DNA of 5,690 nt from JAADHY01 sp964428935 (GTDB lineage Bacteria > Planctomycetota > Planctomycetia > Planctomycetales > Planctomycetaceae), in contig CAYSAG010000326.1 in NCBI GenBank assembly GCA_964428935.1, forward strand, positions 1-5,690. The letters are read 5' to 3'. Made by a program: the position numbers and the translations under genes. Shown here one piece after another: positions 1-5,679 of this stretch (positions are counted from its first letter, which is position 1; every line of letters starts with the position of its first letter). Under the pieces are notes generated by a model, which was not told the DNA's origin, did not search any database, and saw only the letters and a list, made by a program, of their open reading frames with translations.

Positions 1-59
1 GAGACGGCATGTGAGACAGCTTCAGGTGACTGGAGTTCAGACGTGTGCTCTTCCGATCT
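1..59. other. Illumina TruSeq index-adapter sequence (untrimmed artefact)
   Basis: Positions 26-59 match the 34-nt TruSeq read-2/index adapter as I recall it, starting GTGACTGGAG and ending GCTCTTCCGATCT. Positions 2-17 resemble the end of the P7 flow-cell primer (AGACGGCAT then GAGA) with three mismatches, all transitions. The eight bases between them, AGCTTCAG at 18-25, have the length of an i7 index and are the reverse complement of CTGAAGCT, which I recall as TruSeq HT index D707. The order P7 tail, 8-nt index, adapter is that of a library oligonucleotide. This stretch is a sequencing or assembly leftover; genomic sequence begins at about position 60. Confidence 0.96.
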
Positions 60-174
60 AGACTGCCGGTCCGCGTGGAGAGACGGAGCCAGAGCCGTCT
101 TGTCTTTGCGCAGGGTTTGTACTGCGGCGAGCGGAGGCGTTTCGCGAGCGCGGCGGCTTGAACTTTGACAGCTC

Positions 175-1206
175 TTAGACATTGAAACGAATCAGAATTT
201 CGTCGCCGTCCTGGACCACGTAGTCTTTGCCCTCCAGGTGGTACAGCCCCGCCGCCTTGACCTCCCGCTCGGACCCGAGCCGCAACAGGTCGTCGGCTGA
301 CATGACCTCGGCCCGAATGAAGCCTCGGGCCAGGTCGGTGTGAATTTCTGCGGCGGCGTCCAGAGCGGTGGCCCCTCGCCTGAGCAGCCAGGCTCGCACT
401 TCTCGCTCGTTGCACGTGTAGAACGTAATCTGGTCCGTCACCTCGAAAATGGCTTTCAGCAGCCGCTCGCGGCACGACTCCGTCAGCCCCATTTCTTCAG
501 CAAAGGCCGCTCGTTCTTCTTCCGGCAACTGTTCAATTTCCAGTTCCAACCCCACGGCCGCCGCGACGGCCGGCCAGTCGCGCGACTGAAGCTCTTTCAA
601 CACCGTCTCGTCGTAGTCCGGCTCCGCCGTGTTGACCACGACCAGCATTTTCTTCCGTGTCAGCAGTGAGAACGACCGAGTGGCCCGCTCTTGCACCTCG
701 TCGAACTCGAAGTCGCGCAGCGTCTGACCTTCTTCCAGAGCCGAGGCCAGCGGTTGCAGCGCCTCCAGCTCCTCGGCCAGCTGCTCGCGGTCCGGGCGTG
801 CCTTGAGCACCTCTTTCTTCAAACGCTCGATTCGGTTGGTCACGACTTGCAGGTCGGCCAGCACCAAGTCCTCTTGGAACTTCTCGGCTTCGTCCAGCGG
901 GTCGCTGCCCGCAAAGGCTCCCACGACCTGCACCAGGGCCGTCGACTCACGAATGATTCCCAGACGCTGCGGGTTGACGGAGTGGTCGTCGCGGCTGAGG
1001 CCCGGGGTGTCGAAAAGCTCAATCTTGGCCGGCGTGGCCTTCTTCGGCTTGTACAGCTCGACCAGCCGCTCGAAGCGCTCGTCCGGAACCGCGGCCATTC
1101 CCACTTGGCCGGTGAACGCTTTCGACACGTCCGGTTTGACGCCGGTCAGCAGTTCAAAAACCGTGCTCTTCCCGCCGCCTTGGTAGCCGACCAAGCCGAC
1201 TTTCAT
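175..1206 (-). CDS. Divergent YchF/DUF933-type P-loop NTPase
   Basis: A 343-residue TRAFAC-class NTPase of the Obg/YchF type. Visible motifs are a P-loop at residues 7-15 (GYQGGGKST, K13), G3 DTPGL at 66-70, and G4 NTAE at 192-195. G4 is the NxxE form that in YchF/OLA1 favours ATP over GTP. Leu70 stands where Ras has its catalytic Gln, as in hydrophobic-substituted NTPases. Residues about 105-180 are charged, helical and probably coiled-coil. Residues about 260-343 are a good YchF C-terminal TGS-like (DUF933) domain with FYTCNEREVRAW, IHTDLARGFIRAEV and VQDGDEILIRFNV. Canonical YchF is about 363 aa, has a GLPNVGKST-like P-loop, a PFCTI-type switch I, and a longer switch II with KGEGLGN; these are replaced or missing here. 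It may therefore be a lineage-specific paralogue, and I withhold the symbol ychF. YchF binds ribosomes and acts in stress responses; whether this one does is unknown. The ATG at 1206 has a good Shine-Dalgarno and gives the family N-terminus (MKVGLVG). Confidence 0.9.
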   Translation of the reverse strand: MKVGLVGYQGGGKSTVFELLTGVKPDVSKAFTGQVGMAAVPDERFERLVELYKPKKATPAKIELFDTPGLSRDDHSVNPQRLGIIRESTALVQVVGAFAGSDPLDEAEKFQEDLVLADLQVVTNRIERLKKEVLKARPDREQLAEELEALQPLASALEEGQTLRDFEFDEVQERATRSFSLLTRKKMLVVVNTAEPDYDETVLKELQSRDWPAVAAAVGLELEIEQLPEEERAAFAEEMGLTESCRERLLKAIFEVTDQITFYTCNEREVRAWLLRRGATALDAAAEIHTDLARGFIRAEVMSADDLLRLGSEREVKAAGLYHLEGKDYVVQDGDEILIRFNV

Positions 1207-1214
1207 GACGTGGG

Positions 1215-1219
1215 TCCTC
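1215..1219 (-). promoter_or_regulatory. Shine-Dalgarno of the YchF-like gene
   Basis: On the minus strand GAGGA lies 8 bases before the ATG at 1206. It decides the start: the same frame is open far upstream (to 1929), but that extension is low-quality Arg/Gly/Ser-rich sequence overlapping yraN, and the family N-terminus begins at 1206. Confidence 0.75.
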
Positions 1220-1331
1220 GGAGTTTGTGCCGGAAGTCGTGCTGAAGAAACAAGACGACCGCCGCTCGCTGGCTCGGCACCGGGGCGTGCCGCGCTTGCA
1301 GGTCTGCTTCCGTCGGGGCCGCTGCGCCCGG

Positions 1332-1808
1332 TCAGCCGAAAAACTGCCCCCGTCCTGTCGGCTCGAAGGCGTTGACGAAGTGCCGGACGTCCGGGGCTCG
1401 GCCGTCGGGCCCCACTCGAACCGACACGACGTCGAAGCGGGCCTGCCGCTGCAGCCACCCGTGCTTTTTCAGAAACGCCAACGCAGCCCGAGTGAGCCGG
1501 CGTTGCTTGTCGGCTCCGACCGCCTCGTACGGTTGTCCCGCGGTGTCGCTCGAGCGGGTCTTCACTTCCACGAAGACGACCGTTTGACCGTCCAGGCAGA
1601 CCAAGTCGAGCTCGCTCCACCGAGTTCGGTAGCCCGAACACAGGACGCGAAAGCCTTTTTTCCGCAAGTACCCGGCGGCAATTCGTTCGCCCAACCGTCC
1701 CAGCGGTTGGTCTTGCCGAGGGCGTCGGTGCCGGAACGGGAAGAGTCCGACGACCGCTCCGGCAGCTCGACGAACCCAACCCGCCAGGGTGGCAGTCTTG
1801 TCCCCCAT
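1332..1808 (-). CDS. yraN: YraN/UPF0102 family protein, restriction-endonuclease-like fold
   Basis: 158 residues. The UPF0102 core runs from about residue 37 (GRLGERIAAGYLRKKGF) through SELDLV (E66, D68) and VVFVEVKTR (E81, K83) to FDVVSV near 130. E41, D68, E81 and K83 lie where the PD-(D/E)xK nuclease fold puts its metal-binding and catalytic residues. The family's role is not firmly settled; a nuclease role in DNA processing is suggested by the fold. Typical members are about 115-130 aa, so the first 36 residues are an extension, amphipathic and then Arg-rich (FRHRRPRQ). The ATG at 1808 is preceded by AAGGGG at 1816-1821 (7-base spacing). The frame stays open upstream to 2093, but that part reaches into the rplS terminator and does not look like protein. 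The gene precedes the YchF-like gene by 125 bases. yraN next to trmD/rplS is a common arrangement in several phyla. Confidence 0.88.
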   Translation of the reverse strand: MGDKTATLAGWVRRAAGAVVGLFPFRHRRPRQDQPLGRLGERIAAGYLRKKGFRVLCSGYRTRWSELDLVCLDGQTVVFVEVKTRSSDTAGQPYEAVGADKQRRLTRAALAFLKKHGWLQRQARFDVVSVRVGPDGRAPDVRHFVNAFEPTGRGQFFG

Positions 1809-1894
1809 TGCTTCGCCCCTTGCCGCCGTGCGGCGGTTGGGTTTTCCGAGCGAGCAGGCCGCTCCGTTCACCTCGACCAAACCGCAACCATTTA

Positions 1895-1918
1895 TTCGGT
1901 TCGCGTTGTTCGGTTCGC
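1895..1918. repeat. 10-bp direct repeat, two copies with 14-base period
   Basis: TTCGGTTCGC occurs at 1895-1904 and again at 1909-1918, separated by GTTG. It lies in the non-coding region before yraN, downstream of the promoter candidate. The first copy can also pair weakly with the CGCAACC just to its left (CGC/GCG and AACC/GGTT with a bulge). It could be a tandem operator or a structured leader, or simply chance. Confidence 0.45.
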
Positions 1919-1959
1919 CGCGCACGCACCGAGCCGGTTTGTCCGTGGGTCGTGCAGAC

Positions 1960-1989
1960 ATGCTAGCCCGCGGCGAAGCGAGCTGGCAA
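1960..1989 (-). promoter_or_regulatory. Candidate sigma70-type promoter for yraN and the YchF-like gene
   Basis: On the minus strand a -35-like TTGCCA (1989-1984, 5 of 6 matches to TTGACA) is followed after 18 bases by TAGCAT (1965-1960, 4 of 6 matches to TATAAT). The predicted start near 1953 would give a leader of about 145 bases to yraN. It lies between the rplS terminator and yraN, where a promoter would be needed. The match is only moderate, and promoter consensus in this lineage is not certain. Confidence 0.33.
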
Positions 1990-2075
1990 GAGCGCAGGCG
2001 GAAGCTCGTCGGCGCGAACGGCGACGGACCGGACCTAGGGTGACGTGCGTCGGCAGCCATTCCAGGAACGCTCGG

Positions 2076-2112
2076 AAAACGACAACGGGACACCCGCTGT
2101 GCGGGTGCCCCC
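2076..2112 (-). terminator. Rho-independent terminator after rplS
   Basis: Read on the minus strand, a stem CACCCGC / GCGGGTG closes on the 3-base loop ACA (2100-2098), giving 7 perfect pairs (2107-2101 with 2097-2091). After a one-base irregularity at 2090, further G-C pairs extend the stem (2110-2108 with 2089-2087). It is followed by a U-rich tail, GTTGTCGTTTTCC. It starts about 70 bases after the rplS stop and would end the ffh-rpsP-trmD-rplS transcript. Confidence 0.68.
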
Positions 2113-2179
2113 CCAACGCGTTGCCGCGGAAGAGCGCCGACTCGTTTTGGGCCGTCCCGGGCCGCGTCCGCCCGGTCCG

Positions 2180-2581
2180 CTACGACTCGGCGTTCTGCTC
2201 GGCCGACTGGTTTTCGGTCGTCTTGTTCGACGCCTTCGGTCGTCGCTCGGTCAGGCGTGTCGCCTTGCCCACTCGGTCCCGCAAGTAGTACAGCTTGGCC
2301 CGGCGCACGCGTCCGTGTCGCTTGACCACCACCTTGGCGATTTTGGGCGAGTGGACCGGGAAGGTCCGCTCGACCCCTTCGCCGGCGACAATGCGGCGCA
2401 CCGTGAACATTTCCCGAGTTCCGCTGCCTCTGCGGGCAATGACCGTCCCGGTGAAGACTTGAATTCGCTCCTTGTCGCCTTCCAGGATTCGAGTGTGAAC
2501 CTCGACTGTGTCGCCGATTTCGAAATGAATCGGGTCCTTGCGAAGGCTGGGCTGTTCGGCCAGTTGCAGCAGTTTGTGCAT
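2180..2581 (-). CDS. rplS: 50S ribosomal protein bL19
   Basis: 133 residues. bL19 lies at the 30S-50S interface and contributes to an intersubunit bridge. The family core is complete: FEIGDTVEVHTRI (20-32), KERIQVFTGTVIARRGSG (37-54), FTVRRI (59-64), GVERTFPVHSP (69-79) and the basic RVRRAKLYYLRDR (91-103). After about residue 110 a low-complexity polar tail follows (KASNKTTENQSAEQNAES), making it a little longer than the usual 115-120 aa. The ATG at 2581 has AAGGGG at 2591-2596, with a 9-base spacing. It starts 21 bases after the trmD stop, so the two share an mRNA, and an intrinsic terminator follows about 70 bases after its TAG stop. Confidence 0.97.
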   Translation of the reverse strand: MHKLLQLAEQPSLRKDPIHFEIGDTVEVHTRILEGDKERIQVFTGTVIARRGSGTREMFTVRRIVAGEGVERTFPVHSPKIAKVVVKRHGRVRRAKLYYLRDRVGKATRLTERRPKASNKTTENQSAEQNAES

Positions 2582-2602
2582 TTTCGTCGACCCCTTCTTG
2601 TG

Positions 2603-3331
2603 CTACGCCTGCTTGGTTGGCTTCGGTTGTTCGGCTTCAGCTCCGGCCAGCAAGTCTGGCCGGCGTTCCAACGTTCGCTTAATGGCCTGTTCGCGTCTCC
2701 AGCGAGCCACGGCTTCGTGGTCGCCGCTGAGCAAGATTTCCGGCACCGCCATTCCACGGAAGACTCGCGGCCGCGTGTACTGCGGGTACTCCAACAGGCC
2801 GCCTTCCGAAAACGACTCCTCTTTGCTGCTGTTCTCGTCTCCCAGGACTCCCGGAATCAATCGAATCACCGAGTCAATGATGAGCATGGCGGGGACTTCG
2901 CCCCCGTTGCAGACCACGTCGCCAATGGAAATTTCTCGCGGTCTCAGCCCGATTCGAATCCGCTCGTCGAATCCTTCGTAGCGGCCGCACAGCAGCAGAA
3001 GTCGTCGCTGCTGAGCCAGTTCCTCGACAATCCGTTGGTTCAGCCGCTCGCCCTGCGGCGTCAACATGACGAGCAGTCCCGGCTCGTCTCCTTCCTTCTG
3101 GACCGCCTCGACGCAGTCGAACACGGGCTGGCAACAAATCAGCATGCCCGACCCGCCGCCGTAAGGCTTGTCGTCCACCGATTTCCGCTTGTTCTTGGCC
3201 CAGTCGCGGAAATTCCAAAGGTGGACCTCCACCAGTCCCCGCTCAATGGCCGACTTGAGCAGGCTTTGGCTGAGGTAACCGGAAAAGATTTCGGGGAACA
3301 GCGTCAGGACGTCAAACCGAATGGCTGCCAT
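2603..3331 (-). CDS. trmD: tRNA (guanine-N1-)-methyltransferase TrmD
   Basis: 242 residues. TrmD transfers a methyl group from S-adenosylmethionine to N1 of G37 in tRNAs with G36, preventing +1 frameshifts. SPOUT-family landmarks are present: FDVLTLFPEIF (6-16), DDKPYGGGSGML (53-64), LTPQGERL (90-97), CGRYEGFDERI (115-125), EISIGDVVCNGGEVPAM (133-149), DSVIRLIPGVLG (153-164) and LLEYPQYTRP (179-188), then the C-terminal tRNA-binding region with SGDHEAVARWR. By alignment to E. coli TrmD from memory, R157 corresponds to Arg154. Glu172 sits at the catalytic Asp169 position (KEESF against TEDSF), and one extra Gly (G177-G178) follows. The start at 3331 has AGGA at 3339-3342 (7-base spacing) and gives the usual N-terminus; the frame also opens 17 codons upstream without support. 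rimM, the usual upstream neighbour, is absent. Confidence 0.97.
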   Translation of the reverse strand: MAAIRFDVLTLFPEIFSGYLSQSLLKSAIERGLVEVHLWNFRDWAKNKRKSVDDKPYGGGSGMLICCQPVFDCVEAVQKEGDEPGLLVMLTPQGERLNQRIVEELAQQRRLLLLCGRYEGFDERIRIGLRPREISIGDVVCNGGEVPAMLIIDSVIRLIPGVLGDENSSKEESFSEGGLLEYPQYTRPRVFRGMAVPEILLSGDHEAVARWRREQAIKRTLERRPDLLAGAEAEQPKPTKQA

Positions 3332-3461
3332 TTGGGTTTCCTGCCGAGCCGTCGGTGCACGTCGGCAAACGGTCCCGACCACGAAACGCCCGACCCGCCG
3401 CTGGCTCTGAACTCAGGCAAGCCTCTGTTTTCGGCGCCCGGAGCACGGGTCGACGTTTCCG

Positions 3462-3535
3462 CCGCGCCCGCTCGACAATTCTACGAGTCGGCCGTCAATG
3501 GGGGACGGCTGCAACGACCGGTCGAGCGGGCACGG
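3462..3535 (-). other. Long inverted repeat with nested hairpin in the rpsP-trmD spacer
   Basis: GCCCGCTCGAC (3466-3476) is an exact reverse complement of GTCGAGCGGGC (3521-3531). Beyond one mismatch, three more pairs extend the stem (3462-3464 with 3533-3535), giving 14 of 15 pairs. Inside the 44-base loop, GCCGTC (3491-3496) pairs with GACGGC (3504-3509) around a 7-base loop, and GTCG/CGAC (3487-3490 / 3515-3518) may extend it. The structure begins 13 bases after the rpsP stop. No U-run follows on the minus strand, so it is not a standard intrinsic terminator. An mRNA processing, stability or attenuation element is possible; the role is unknown. Confidence 0.6.
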
Positions 3536-3548
3536 AGCTTGGTCGGCG

Positions 3549-3968
3549 TCAGCCCTCACTAGCCTCCGTCCCTTGCTCCTGCTCGGCCTCAGCCCGTGCC
3601 TGGCTTTCCCCCGTCGATTCGGCTTCGTCGGCCTTTTGTTCGGCGTCCGACGCCGCCGACTCTTGCGGCTCAACCCCCTTCGGCGGCGTCTGAGGCGGCA
3701 AGTCCTTTGGTTTGCCGAACCGGTTCAGCTTCACCTTCTTGATCAGAACGGCCACTTTCTCGGTCGGCTGCGCGCCCACCGACAGCCAGTACTCCAGCCG
3801 CTCCATGTTGATGCGAACCCGTTCGGACTTTTCCCGCACCATCGGGTCGTAGTAGCCGATGTCCTCGATCGACTTGCCGTCTCGCGGACACCGAGCGTCC
3901 ATGACCGAGATGCGGAAGAACGGACGGTTCCGCCGTCCCATCCGTTTCAGTCGAATCCGAACAGCCAC
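3549..3968 (-). CDS. rpsP: 30S ribosomal protein bS16 with acidic C-terminal extension
   Basis: 139 residues. bS16 is an early-to-middle assembly protein of the 30S body. The core is typical: MAVRIRLKRMGRRNRPFFRISVMDAR (1-26), RDGKSIEDIGYYDP (29-42), ERLEYWLSVGAQPTEKV (56-72) and a basic KKVKLNRFGKPK (77-88). Usual length is about 80-90 aa. Here residues from about 89 to 139 form an extra Pro-rich, then Glu/Ala/Gln/Ser-rich acidic tail that looks disordered. The start is GTG at 3968, chosen because it gives the universal N-terminus and has a strong AGAGGAG six bases before it. It follows ffh by 103 bases and precedes trmD by 217 bases. The base composition matches its neighbours, so the tail does not look like a frameshift product. 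Confidence 0.96.
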   Translation of the reverse strand: MAVRIRLKRMGRRNRPFFRISVMDARCPRDGKSIEDIGYYDPMVREKSERVRINMERLEYWLSVGAQPTEKVAVLIKKVKLNRFGKPKDLPPQTPPKGVEPQESAASDAEQKADEAESTGESQARAEAEQEQGTEASEG

Positions 3969-3974
3969 TCGTGT

Positions 3975-3981
3975 CTCCTCT
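3975..3981 (-). promoter_or_regulatory. Strong Shine-Dalgarno for the GTG start of rpsP
   Basis: AGAGGAG on the minus strand is an almost full match to the anti-SD of 16S rRNA and lies 6 bases before the GTG at 3968. It settles the non-ATG start and probably compensates for it, as bS16 must be made in large amounts. Confidence 0.8.
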
Positions 3982-4044
3982 GTTTTCTCTTGAGCCAGTC
4001 TTTCGCGTTGTTTTCAGGTCCCGACGCCGACAGCGCGTGCCAGC

Positions 4045-4071
4045 GGCGGCCGGCTCGTCCAATCGGCCGCC
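4045..4071 (-). other. GC-rich hairpin immediately after the ffh stop
   Basis: GGCGGCCG (4045-4052) is the exact reverse complement of CGGCCGCC (4064-4071), an 8-bp stem around an 11-base loop. In the transcript the stem begins directly after the TGA stop of ffh. No U-run follows, so full intrinsic termination is unlikely. It may protect the 3' end or lower read-through into rpsP, or it may be a chance product of high GC content. Confidence 0.4.
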
Positions 4072-5553
4072 TCACCGCCGGTTCCGCTTCCGAGCCTTCC
4101 TGGCCATTTTCCGCTGCTTCTTTCTCAGCTCCCGAGCCTTGGCGGCGTCCGACGGTCCCCGCTTCGACCGCTGCTTTTCGCGGAGTCTGGCGTTCGGGTT
4201 GAGCGCCGCCGTGCGGGCCAGCTCGCTCATAGCCCGCAGTCGGTCTCGAACGCCCAGCCCGGCCACCTTCTGCATGGCGCCGGCCATTTGCTGAAACTCT
4301 TTGATCAGCCGGCTGACCTCGGCCGGGTCCGTACCGCTTCCGCGAGCAATGCGGTGGCGGCGGGACCGGTCGATTCGCTCCGGATGCCGCCGCTCCTCCG
4401 GAGTCATCGAATTGATGATTCCTTCGATCCGGCGCAGCTCGTCTTCCGGGTCCTCGAAGTCGGCACCGGTGTCGACCAGGTCGCCCAAGCCCGGAATCAT
4501 TTTCAGGACTTCCTTCACCGGACCCATGCGACGAAGCTGACGCATGGCTTTCAGGAAGTCCTCCAAGTCAAACTTGCCCTCCAGCATTTTCTGCTGTTGG
4601 GCCAATGCTTCCTCTTCGTCGATGGCTCGGCGGGCCCGTTCGACGAGCGACAGGATGTCGCCCATGCCCAGGATTCGGCCGGCCATCCGGTCCGGGTGGA
4701 ACTCCTCCAGCCGGTCCAGTTGCTCGCCGACACCGACGTACTTGATCGGCACGCCCGTGACGGCCTTGACGCTCAACGCCGCCCCGCCCCGCGTGTCGCC
4801 GTCCAGCTTGGTCAGAATGACGCCGTCCAGCTCCAGCGCGTCGTTGAACGCTTTGGCACTGTTGACGGCGTCCTGGCCGGTCATGGCGTCGCACACCAGC
4901 AACACCTGGTGCGGCTGGACCTTCCGGTCGATCAGTTGAAGCTCCTCCATCAACTGATCGTCCACGTGGAGGCGTCCGGCCGTGTCGAGGACCAGGACGT
5001 TGATGTCTCCGGCTTTCCGAGCCGCGGCAATGGCGTTCTGGCAAACCTTCAGCGGCGTGCTCTTGTCCGGCGGCTCCGAGTACACCGGCACGCCCACCTG
5101 CTCGCCAATGACCTTCAACTGTTCGATTGCGGCCGGACGCTGCAGGTCGGCGGCGACCAGCATGGGCTTCCAGCCAGCCTCGCTGAGCATCCGAGCCAGC
5201 TTTCCGCACGTGGTCGTCTTGCCGCTGCCCTGCAAGCCGCAGAGCATGATGATGTTCAGTTGGTCCCGGCGGAGGTGTAGCGAATGGTCCACCGGGCCCA
5301 TGAGCCGCACCAGCTCGTCGTAAACAATGGCGACGATCTGTTCGCTGGGCCGCAGCGACTTCAGGACCCGCTCGCCGACGGCCTGCTGAGTCACCCGCTG
5401 GATGAAGTCGCGAGCGACGTCGTAGTTGACGTCGGCCTCCAGCAGCGCCTGCCGGACCCGGCGCAGACCCTCCCGGATGTTCGACTCCGTCAGTCGGCCC
5501 CGGTCGATGAACGACAGGGCACTCCGGATTCCTTGGGTAATGCTTTCGAACAT
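4072..5553 (-). CDS. ffh: Signal recognition particle protein Ffh (SRP54), SRP GTPase
   Basis: 493 residues. Ffh binds 4.5S/6S SRP RNA and signal sequences of nascent membrane proteins and docks with FtsY in a GTP-dependent cycle. The N domain spans about 1-90 (MFESITQGIRSAL, then RRVRQALLEADVNYDVA). In the G domain are the P-loop GLQGSGKTT (106-114), DLQRPAA (136-142), DTAGR (190-194), TKLDGDTRGG (248-257) and GVGE (274-277). The Met-rich M domain starts near 320 (KMLEGKFDLEDFL) and includes the finger-loop region after KMIPGLGDL and the RNA-binding SRRHRIARGSGT (397-408). The tail (470-493) is very basic. Length is a little above the usual 450-480 aa because of that tail. The ATG at 5553 gives the universal MFES start but lacks a clear Shine-Dalgarno. 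An in-frame TTG at 5592 with AAGG nine bases before it would add 13 residues. It is the first gene of the cluster in this window. Confidence 0.97.
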   Translation of the reverse strand: MFESITQGIRSALSFIDRGRLTESNIREGLRRVRQALLEADVNYDVARDFIQRVTQQAVGERVLKSLRPSEQIVAIVYDELVRLMGPVDHSLHLRRDQLNIIMLCGLQGSGKTTTCGKLARMLSEAGWKPMLVAADLQRPAAIEQLKVIGEQVGVPVYSEPPDKSTPLKVCQNAIAAARKAGDINVLVLDTAGRLHVDDQLMEELQLIDRKVQPHQVLLVCDAMTGQDAVNSAKAFNDALELDGVILTKLDGDTRGGAALSVKAVTGVPIKYVGVGEQLDRLEEFHPDRMAGRILGMGDILSLVERARRAIDEEEALAQQQKMLEGKFDLEDFLKAMRQLRRMGPVKEVLKMIPGLGDLVDTGADFEDPEDELRRIEGIINSMTPEERRHPERIDRSRRHRIARGSGTDPAEVSRLIKEFQQMAGAMQKVAGLGVRDRLRAMSELARTAALNPNARLREKQRSKRGPSDAAKARELRKKQRKMARKARKRNRR

Positions 5554-5673
5554 GGTGTCTGCGTTGGCGTACCGAATCCGGCGTGCGTCCAAAACGGGCC
5601 GCCTTCGCTCGTCGCAGCCGGCAGGCCGTCAAAAGGATGCCGCGAAGAAAAGCCGTCCGTGCGTGAAACGCGG

Positions 5674-5679
5674 ATTTTA
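5674..5679 (-). promoter_or_regulatory. Possible -10 box of an ffh promoter at the window edge
   Basis: TAAAAT on the minus strand matches TATAAT at 5 of 6 positions and lies about 120 bases before the ffh ATG. A -35 element would fall beyond position 5690, so it cannot be tested here. The 5554-5690 leader otherwise contains no gene I can support. Confidence 0.2.

Larger units (their letters stand above)
1809..2179. other. 371-base non-coding gap between rplS and yraN
   Basis: No convincing gene lies here. In the transcription direction it holds about 65 bases of GC-rich rplS 3' sequence, an intrinsic terminator (about 2076-2112), a promoter candidate (1960-1989), a 10-bp direct repeat (1895-1918) and the yraN ribosome-binding site. 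rnhB, which sits between rplS and yraN in many bacteria, is absent. The open frames crossing the gap on both strands translate into Arg/Pro/Ser-rich sequence with no recognisable domain. Confidence 0.7.

Noticed and set aside
81..100. AGACGG/CCGTCT 6-bp hairpin as terminator of the YchF-like gene
   Set aside because: In the minus-strand direction no U-tract follows, the stem is short, and it is close to the adapter junction; the T-rich side is on the wrong strand.
1275..1292. CGGCAC/GTGCCG hairpin between yraN and the YchF-like gene as terminator
   Set aside because: Only 6 pairs, and the T-rich stretch lies about 25 bases further on, not directly after the stem.
1207..1929. Upstream extension of the YchF-like reading frame to a 584-residue protein
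   Set aside because: The extra 241 residues are Arg/Gly/Ser-rich, overlap yraN in another frame, and the ATG at 1206 has its own Shine-Dalgarno and the family N-terminus.
1809..2093. N-terminal extension of yraN to 253 residues
   Set aside because: It runs through the promoter region into the rplS terminator, shows no domain and has protein-unlike composition; the start at 1808 has a ribosome-binding site.
2045..3562. 505-residue plus-strand open frame opposite rplS and trmD
   Set aside because: It is antisense to two certain genes and results from GC-rich codon bias; no recognisable domain. The same applies to the long plus-strand frames at 1227-2288 and 4288-5280.
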